Positions 8,616 through 14,146 of a stretch of 14,146 nt of DNA are shown here, in pieces. The first letter of the stretch is position 1. Each line of letters starts with the position of its first letter. The translations under genes and the position numbers were made by a program. Source of the stretch: CAVWDU01 sp963840725 (lineage in GTDB: Bacteria; Pseudomonadota; Gammaproteobacteria; Pseudomonadales; Halieaceae); NCBI GenBank assembly GCA_963840725.1, contig CAWIZY010000010.1, positions 1-14,146 of the forward strand, read 5' to 3'. The notes under the pieces are model-generated. The model was not told the origin of the DNA. It saw only the letters and a list, made by a program, of their open reading frames with translations, and searched no databases.

Positions 8616-8706
8616 TCACTGCTCAAACCCGTCTTTGAACAAGACTTCCAGAAACCAGTTGTCGTCTTCGCTGTTGGTGCAGCCGAAGTCGTCCGCACCG
8701 GGTTAC
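8616..8706 (-). pseudogene. Orphan C-terminal coding fragment with a calcium-binding-like acidic stretch and ...LFKDGFEQ tail
   Basis: Minus-strand reading gives TRCADDFGCTNSEDDNWFLE followed by VLFKDGFEQ and a TGA stop at 8616-8618. The D-x-G-C-T-N-S-E-D pattern resembles ends of thrombospondin-type-3-like repeats (DGxDNDGDG...DPGC) in secreted proteins. The frame is blocked upstream by TAA and TAG within about 40 nt, and the plus-strand glycosyltransferase begins there. Only about 30 codons remain, so this looks like the 3' stub of a lost gene. The tail resembles FANGMEPE of the neighbouring sugar dehydrogenase. The upstream boundary is approximate. Confidence 0.45.
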
Positions 8707-8719
8707 ATCGTCGTACTAA

Positions 8720-9873
8720 CAGACTATCCGGCCTGATCGTCCAGTTCAGCGCCATCGCGATGGCTCCGCCTTGAGCGGATTGCAGATTGCTGATGGCTTG
8801 CTGGCCAGTGGCTGGCAAACGCACGTGGTCTTGGGCATGAAGGCCCGATGATTGCCGAGTATCAGAAAGCCGGGCATATTGACTTCAGTGGTCGAACACA
8901 AAAACTGGCTGCGACGCGATGGCCTGGTGCATTTTCTGAAAGACTTTATGGCCGAACGGCGCAACGCAAAAAAATCGAAACAGTGCTGAAACAGCTGAAC
9001 CCGGCCGTTGTTTATGTCAATACGGCCGCCAGCGTGGCCGGGGTGCTGGCAGCGCGCCGGCAATCAGGAAGGTCATCTGGCACCTGCGCGAGTTATTCGC
9101 CGATGTGGGCGGCGAAATGCATTGCCCCGGGCTGCTTAAGCCGTGGGTCAAGGCCGTTTCCTGCGCTGGGCCGATCAGCTGGTGTGTAATTCAGAAGCGG
9201 TTGCGGCCAACTTCCTTGGCGGCGCATCCGACCAGGCCAGGGTTATCCACAATGCGGTGAGCGAGGATATTTCGCGCAACCGGACCTGGCGCACGGGCAA
9301 GACTTGGCCTTCCCAACGGGCGCCGTAATATCGGGGTACCGGGCTTTGCGACCGGTAAAGGGCCACGAGTTCTTTCTGGAGGCTGCGGCTTTGACCGAGA
9401 GGCGGATCTGGACTGGCAGTTTGCAATCAGCGGTGACGGTGAAACGGAATATGTTGAGTACCTGAAGTCCAGGTCACGTCAGCTGGGGCTGGAGCACAAT
9501 GTGCATTTCCTCGGTGCCCTGCCTGGCCTGAAGCTGTTTTTTGATGCCTGTGACCTGGTGTGTATTCCATCCAAGGCAGAATCTTTTGGTCGTGTCGCCA
9601 TCGAGGCCATGGCCGCAGGCAAAGCGGTGGTGGCCAGTGATGTGAGCGGCCTTCGGGAAATCATCAATGCCGGGGGTTACCGGGACTGGTTCGCTTCGGT
9701 GATGCGCAACCAGCTGGCCAACTCAGATGCCCGGGTTATTGGGGATGAAAAGAAGAAAAATGCCATGGTTATGGCTGCACGAAGGCAAGGTCCGCGAGAA
9801 CAACAGTTTGCTGCGACACCAGGCAGCTATTGTGCAGGTGCTCGAAAGTACGCTCGTTAAAGGAGAGCCCTGA
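8720..9873 (+). CDS. Glycosyltransferase family 4 (GT-B), frameshifted
   Basis: Seen: N-terminal domain beginning around DGSALSGLQIADGLLASGW and QTHVVLGMK, then IETVLKQLNPAVVYVNTAAS, VIWHLREL, and RWADQLVCNSEAVAANFLGG. The C-terminal nucleotide-sugar domain has HNVHFLGALPGLKLFFDACD and the family hallmark PSKAESFGRVAIEAMAAGK with its E-x7-E pair, then VVASDVSGLREII. The protein ends QAAIVQVLESTLVKGEP at TGA 9871-9873. Known role: retaining transfer of a sugar from a nucleotide donor in lipopolysaccharide, capsule or other glycan synthesis; donor and acceptor unknown. Shifts occur near 8850, 8880-8960, 9065, 9150, 9270, 9345, 9680 and 9785. The start is unresolved: the frame is closed by TAA at 8717-8719 and no in-frame ATG follows, so the true start may lie in another frame near 8700. 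Confidence 0.8.
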
Positions 9874-9888
9874 AGGCTGCAGCGGCGT

Positions 9889-9993
9889 TTATTCGCCTTC
9901 GATCATGGCCAGAGGTATCTCGTAAACCTGTTTACCATTGATGGCCACGTGACCCACGTGCCTGGTAAAAACGGCATAAGGTCATCCTGTCAT
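9889..9993 (-). CDS. Possible very small gene or 3' remnant (ends QVYEIPLAMIEGE)
   Basis: An ATG at 9993 lies 4 nt after the stop of the next small gene. The frame reads MTG, a TGA, then PYAVFTRHVGHVAINGKQVY and EIPLAMIEGE with TAA at 9889-9891. Length is exactly 35 codons if the TGA is read through or is an error. Codon choice looks plausible, but there is no recognisable family or good ribosome site. It could instead be the tail of a lost gene. I see no selenocysteine insertion signal around the TGA. Confidence 0.2.
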
Positions 9994-9997
9994 GGGC

Positions 9998-10181
9998 TTA
10001 ATTTTCTTTCGGTTTTTTCAGCATAAGCAGAATACTAACGATAAAGACAATGCCATAGATGACTGACAACGCAGGCTGCTCAACCGTCAAATTTTGAAAG
10101 TCTATTTGCTTAACAGAGCCGAACCCCTACGATTAAAGCCACCAATATCGAGAAAAAATTTGGTTTTACTTTGTAGTTCAT
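9998..10181 (-). CDS. 60-residue two-segment membrane microprotein, one frameshift
   Basis: GAGAGG at 10190-10195 lies 8 nt before an ATG at 10181. The frame begins MNYKVKPNFFSILVALIVG. A run of four G (10124-10127 as C on the plus strand) breaks it; removing one G gives continuous FGSVKQIDFQNLTVEQPALS and VIYGIVFIVSILLMLKKPKEN to TAA at 9998-10000. The product would have a lysine-bearing start, a first hydrophobic segment, about 17 polar residues, a second hydrophobic segment of about 17 residues, and a basic tail. This is either a two-helix membrane protein or a signal peptide plus a C-terminal anchor reminiscent of sorting signals. No family recognised. It is divergent from the beta-helix gene with a 236-bp shared upstream region. 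Confidence 0.4.
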
Positions 10182-10417
10182 ATCTCAAACCTCTCACCGC
10201 AACCTCGAATCTACCTGCTCATTCGCGCAAGGGAAAACCGCTTCCGAATGCAACTCTTTCTCCCGTATGCAACTATACTTTTCCAAGGTGATCGCTGTAA
10301 AAATCTACTGCCCTGATCGCCGGTGCTATTTGTCGGTTTGGTCGGCGTTAAACTCACACGAATCTGTGGGCTCTATTGCACAGGAGCACCCTGATAAAAC
10401 CAACGAGGAACTGAACG

Positions 10418-11694
10418 ATGATAAACAAACTAATGGCCCCCCTGGTGGCCGCAATGGTATGCATTTTCGGACTCACCTGGTCGCTTCAGGCCCAGGCGCA
10501 GGCTCTGGACTGCGGCGCCGGGGTGACGCTGAACGGAGGTCAGATCGACGTCGAGGAAAGCGGTAACGACGACACCGCCCGCATCCAGTGCGCACTGGAT
10601 GAAGCCAAAGACCGCAACCTGGCTGTGGTAAAACTCAAACCGGGTACCTTTACCATCGGCGCCATTGAAATCGCCGATTTCTTCGGCTCGCTGGAAGGCA
10701 ACAGCATCGCCACCACCACATTGATCATTGATGACAACGCCATCGATTGCCAAATGCAGGCTGACAGCAACCGTATCCCCACCGCCCTGAAGTTCCAGCG
10801 TGGCAATGTGCGCGTGGACCTGAATGACCATCGGTGTCGGTTCGCCCTGCCAGGAAGTCAATACTGATGCATTTATTGTGGTGCACTTTACCGGTGACCC
10901 GCTGTTAATACCTGTTCCGAACGAGACCGGGTTTGGTGTCATCGATCGGGTGGAACTCGTCGGTGCTGACATGCTGGTCGAACAGATTATTGGTGTAGCG
11001 TCGGTGGCAGAGGGCGCCCTGTTTGGCGATTGCAATGAAACACTGCTTGGGACCTCGAAGGTAAACCGCAGTTCCTTATCCAATTTCTACTTTGCCGTCC
11101 TGACCAGCCTCAGAGGTGCTGGCCAAGGTAGACATCAACTTCAATGAATTTGCGGGTAACCTGGCCGATATTTATTCCGCAGAAGCCAACCAGTTGCTCA
11201 CTGTTCAAAGCAATGATTTCTTCAAATTCAATGATTTCAATTTTGAACATGTCTCGGTATTTTCTGTCAACGGCTCCTCCGGGCCCAGCCAAAATCGTAT
11301 CGTGGTGTACAACAATGACTTAGTGACCTCAATGAAGGCAGCAGCCTGGACTTGATCGCAGTGCAGATAGAAGCCTTCGAAGGCGTTGCGGTATCGGCAT
11401 CAGTGAGCAACAACGATTTTTCGTTTGACTCGCCCGTGGGCATCGGTATCGATATTGAGGGCCTGGACGGCAGCAACATCGCGTCCAATAACTTCAGCGG
11501 TGAAGCAGGCTCGGCAATTATCGTGGATGATGGCGGAATCGGTACCACGGTCGTGAGCAACGACATGTTTGGCTTTTTTGCTGACGATGATGAGATCCTG
11601 CTCGGTGATGATTCAACCCGTACATTGCCGCCAATAATCCATTTTGCCTTTATCAATGACCAAGGCGTAACTAACGTGGTTATTTATCGAGTAA
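10418..11694 (+). CDS. Exported right-handed parallel beta-helix protein, frameshifted
   Basis: The start is fixed by GAGGAA (10405-10410), 7 nt before the ATG. A signal peptide (MINKLMAPLVAAMVCIFGLT, cleavage after QAQA) leads into LDCGAGVTLNGGQ and TARIQCALDEAKDRNLAVVK, as at the start of pectate-lyase-like beta-helices. Rungs then repeat a turn motif: LTVQSNDFFKFND, VYNNDLVTS, ASVSNNDFSFDSP, IASNNFSGEAG and VVSNDMFGFFADD. Shifts fall near 10835, 11110 and 11330. Known: such folds occur in polysaccharide lyases, epimerases and surface adhesins; no catalytic signature is clear, so the activity is undetermined. The 3' end is uncertain: after TNVVIY a one-base shift gives TAA near 11694, otherwise the frame runs to 11981 with atypical sequence. 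An extracellular role with surface glycans is inferred. Confidence 0.75.
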
Positions 11695-12030
11695 GCCGCT
11701 TAAAACAGTTATATAATTTTGATGCAGTCTGCACGCCGCGCCGATGCCGAGCAACGTTTCTGGGCCGGCAGCAACTCGGATTGTCCATTCCGCCGGGGAG
11801 AGACAGCGTTCAGTCAGAATCAGGCGAGCCGCGTTTTATAGCGTCCGGCAGCACGTTCACGCTGAGCCAGTCTGGTGTCTGCCGCGCATTAATTGGGACC
11901 GGTAAGCGAGGGAAGATTCGAGATCTCTGGAAAACTTATTTCAGGGTTCAGAAAACGCAGTTGATAAAGGGGTGGCTTTAGCGGAAATTGATCCGGCTCT
12001 TAACCCTGCTCGTGTCAGGGGGCCTGAAAC
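11695..12030. other. Unresolved stretch between beta-helix and antiporter genes
   Basis: No convincing gene. The plus-strand frame entering from the beta-helix gene stays open to 11981 but loses beta-helix character. A short protein-like piece, ENAVDKGVALAEIDPALNPA then RVRGPET and a stop, occupies about 11950-12033 on the plus strand and could be a gene remnant. A weak inverted repeat (CCCTG 12004-12008 with CAGGG 12016-12020) lies at the meeting point of the convergent genes. Confidence 0.3.
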
Positions 12031-13083
12031 TTAGCGCACCAGAACAAACAGTGTGCCGGAGTACAACAGGAGCAGGGTAAAGCTCTCGAGCTGATATTGG
12101 CGATACCTCTTTTTTTCTTTCTTAACAGGCCAAGTACGAGAACGGTATTTCATTAACAGTACGATTCCGACGAGCAACAACTGTCGTTCTCCAATCGCCT
12201 GGCATAGCGAACCTTCCCGATAGGCAATGTCTGCTGCTGCAAGGAACAGCATGTCAAAGCTGTTGCCGCCCAGAAACGTTTCCCACCGCAAGCGTGAGGG
12301 CTCCCAGCCGCACGGCTACCAGGGTTGTCACCAGTTCCGGGAGCGAGGTTGAACGCGGCGAAAACGCCCCCACCAGCGATTCGGACAGCCCGGTGCGCGC
12401 CACCAGTGCCATACCCGATGCCGCCACCACCCAGCCAGAGATAGCGACAACAAGCGCGCAAACCACAAACCAGGCCCAACAGGCGTGGAAAGACTCAGGT
12501 CAGCGTTCTGCACTGGCTCATCGCGTATTTGTCTCCGGTGTTTCCACCGGCGTCCATGTGGCAGTGTTCCGCGCTTTCGTGATTCATCCGGATTCCATAG
12601 AAACAAGCACACGATCGCAATGGACATTGGATGGACCTGGGAAACCGACAGCTCCCAAACCAATCGCAACAACCGGCAGTGACAGCAGCCCAATCAGCAG
12701 CGTCCTGACATCATATTGGAGGCGGACTGCGGCCGCATGCTCCAGGTTCGTTTTGCGATAGGTGATATCAGCGATTGCCAGAAAAGCAGCTCTGTGCCGC
12801 GATACCGCCTACGGCATTGCTCTGAACGCCAGTTCCGCGAAACCATTGGAGGCGGTAACCGTGGATGTCAGCAATCCGGGCAGCGACGTAGTCGCCCCCA
12901 GCAGCACTGCTCCGGTCATGGCCTCGCCCATGCCGGTTACATCCGCCAGCTCTAGTCTGCCGTGTCCGCCAGCCGCCAGCCGGCGAAAGAATAAAAAAGC
13001 AGCGCCGCAACCGCAAAGGCCGTCCAGATTATGGTCAAGGAAGTGCTTCTGAAAATACTTCCGTCATGTATCAGGCCCTGCAT
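12031..13083 (-). CDS. CaCA-superfamily cation (Na+/Ca2+ type) antiporter, frameshifted
   Basis: The span equals 351 codons, typical for bacterial CaCA exchangers. Seen: N-terminus MQGLIHDGSIFRSTSLTIIW with a membrane segment TAFAVAALLFYSFAGWRLAD, then the first alpha repeat GMGEAMTGAVLLGATTSLPG and FLAIADITYRKTNLEHAAA. The second half has VVAISGWVVAASGMALVART, GLSESLVGAF and the second alpha repeat STSLPELVTTLVAVRLGALT, LAVGN, NSFDMLFLAAADIAYREGS. It ends LESFTLLLLYSGTLFVLVR. Known role: inner-membrane exchange of Ca2+ or another cation against Na+ or H+. The first repeat reads TSLPG where many CaCA proteins have a glutamate (TSLPE as in repeat two), which affects the ion site. At least six one-base shifts are needed. 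The ATG at 13083 lacks a clear ribosome site, so the start is tentative. Confidence 0.8.
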
Positions 13084-13551
13084 TAGGTTGCGGAGTACCG
13101 CGTCTGGCGGCCGCGGCATTGATCATGCAATGCCCATGCCACTTTAGCGCTGGTGCGTCAACGTTGGCAATCAGCCAGGCCAAGCCGATGATCAGCGCCC
13201 GAGGCCAGCGTAATGGGTAAGAACTGCAGCGCAAGTGCCCAAATTACCCATCCAGCCTATACGTGGAGCTCTGCAACTTTGCTGGCCTGATCTTGCACCA
13301 GAACCAACGGCATGTGAATTTGGCATCTTCTGTGGATTTATTTCCCCATCAACCACCAACAACGCCTGCCCAGGCGTGTTTTCACGGAGGTACAGGTGAA
13401 TAGTTCGGATCAAACGTCAGTGCGAACGGGACGGTGAGCACAACCGCCCACCCTTATCGGAGTCCAAGGTGCAAGCCATGCACTGATCTGGCGGCCGAAC
13501 AACGATTGCGTTAGCGTCGGCGAACTGTCGGGAACACCTGGCCGCGAAAGA
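13084..13551 (-). other. Degraded or heavily frameshifted coding DNA, unidentified
   Basis: No frame is open for long. Minus-strand pieces look protein-like in different frames: VIWALALQFLPITLA and ALIIGLAWLIANVDAPALKW (13130-13250, membrane-like), PLVLVQDQASKVAELHV (about 13265-13315), and ENTPGQALLVVDGEINPQKM (about 13320-13385). These may belong to one membrane protein gene upstream of the antiporter, but I cannot join them or name a family. Confidence 0.3.
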
Positions 13552-13896
13552 TTACAGCCGCTTTGCTGCAGTTTGCTGTGTCTTTCCGTTCCGCCACTGG
13601 CACTTTAATACCCTTCGCCTCACCACTGCCCATGGCCACCGTTGCTGTTTTCGGTCTGGGCTGATCACTTTCCGCGACGGGCTACTCACACTGCTCGGAT
13701 ACCTGCTGATGGTCTGTGCGCAAAGGCCCTTCGTCTTGAAATCCAGGCAGCTAAAAAAATGATCACCGCATTCTCTTACCTCCCGGCGAGCGTTGAGTCC
13801 AGCGGTAGCGGCGCCAATGAGGGCGAGGTCTGCCTTGCGCGTTTCCAGGGCTGTCTTAAAAACTTCATTCTCTGTATGCATATAGTTTATCGCCAT
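13552..13896 (-). CDS. Hypothetical protein, N-terminal half plausible
   Basis: The ATG at 13896 follows AGAGCG by 8 nt. The first 40 or so codons (MAINYMHTENEVFKTALETR, then KADLALIGAATAGLNARREV) have coding-like character: amphipathic helix then an alanine-rich stretch. After about residue 43 the sequence becomes arginine- and serine-rich and loses that character, and another frame offers AVIIFLAAWISRRRAFAHRP, suggesting a shift near 13765. It may be the 5' part of the same unidentified gene as 13084-13551. No family recognised. Confidence 0.25.
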   Translation of the reverse strand: MAINYMHTENEVFKTALETRKADLALIGAATAGLNARREVRECGDHFFSCLDFKTKGLCAQTISRYPSSVSSPSRKVISPDRKQQRWPWAVVRRRVLKCQWRNGKTQQTAAKRL

Positions 13897-13942
13897 AAAT
13901 AAGCGCTCTAATCACTTTTGAAACCAAAAAAGAACGCCACCT

Positions 13943-13965
13943 CAGTGCGCAATTGTTGCGCACTG
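13943..13965. other. Perfect 10-bp-stem hairpin
   Basis: CAGTGCGCAA (13943-13952), loop TTG, TTGCGCACTG (13956-13965). On the minus strand a run of six T follows about 11 nt after the stem, a weak terminator pattern for transcripts entering from the right. On the plus strand there is no T tract. It lies 47 nt upstream of the minus-strand ATG at 13896, so an operator or leader stem is also possible. Confidence 0.45.
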
Positions 13966-14146
13966 CCGTCTGCCGGTTTGCAAATCGCCCCTGGCCTCAT
14001 GTCCTCAAAATTTGGGTAAGATGTCCGGGCCATCCGGCGAGCCCGTAGTGGGGCCCCGTTTCACGAACACTGTTCGGGAGGGAGCATTTTGCCGAATGAT
14101 GGAATAAATTTGCCGCTGCGCCGTTTACAGGTCAAAGTTTGAAACT
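13966..14146 (+). other. Gene-poor right edge with a possible start of a plus-strand gene
   Basis: A 13-bp dyad CGAACACTGTTCG (14064-14076) is followed directly by a purine-rich GGGAGGGAG (14076-14084), an excellent ribosome-site match, and by TTG at 14089. Translation gives LPNDGINLPLRRLQVKV before a TGA at 14140-14142. With one more indel this could be the 5' end of a gene leaving the window. Otherwise I see nothing here. Confidence 0.2.

Noticed and set aside
9982..9984. In-frame TGA as selenocysteine in the 35-codon frame
   Set aside because: No selenocysteine insertion stem-loop, no redox motif around it, and single-base errors are common in this sequence.
14064..14076. CGAACACTGTTCG as a LexA/SOS box
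   Set aside because: The spacing is one base shorter than the GAAC-N4-GTTC type and it does not fit CTGT-N8-ACAG.

Overview
The window looks like a piece of a moderately GC-rich gammaproteobacterial chromosome. The pointers are a TolB-like/TPR regulator family common in that class, a RAYT (REP-associated tyrosine transposase) with 'TGGGGTCAGAG' REP sequences, and secreted proteins ending in an F-x-[ND]-G-[MF]-E tail. I cannot name the genus. No rRNA, tRNA, CRISPR array or phage module was seen.

Layout. 1-1986 (-): membrane-anchored TolB-like/TPR protein, cut by the window start. 2060-3133 (+): good sigma-70 promoter and an intact sulfotransferase. 3166-3661 (+): promoter and an intact small PEGA-like lipoprotein. 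3833-8618 (-): a same-strand series, listed 3' to 5': a dimethylglycine/sarcosine dehydrogenase-type flavoprotein, a RAYT transposase bracketed by a perfect 34-bp inverted repeat, a PQQ-dependent sugar dehydrogenase, and an orphan C-terminal gene fragment. Each of these minus-strand reading frames ends at, or within about 40 nt of, a copy of one REP family. 8720-9873 (+): GT4 glycosyltransferase. 9889-10181 (-): one or two very small genes, including a 60-residue protein with two hydrophobic segments. 10418-11694 (+): exported parallel beta-helix protein. 12031-13083 (-): CaCA-family cation antiporter. 13084-14146: mostly unresolved, with a strong hairpin at 13943-13965.

Nearly every long gene is broken by single-base shifts, yet homology continues smoothly across the breaks and few stops lie inside the segments. 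That pattern fits sequence or assembly indels better than gene decay, so I annotate whole gene spans and mark the shifts. The sulfotransferase and lipoprotein are the only uninterrupted genes.

Functional themes are cell-envelope and polysaccharide chemistry (sulfotransferase, GT4, beta-helix protein, lipoprotein) and oxidation of small substrates (one-carbon amines, sugars). The genes do not form one evident pathway. The strongest structural signal is the REP/RAYT system punctuating the 3' ends of genes between 3.8 and 8.6 kb.
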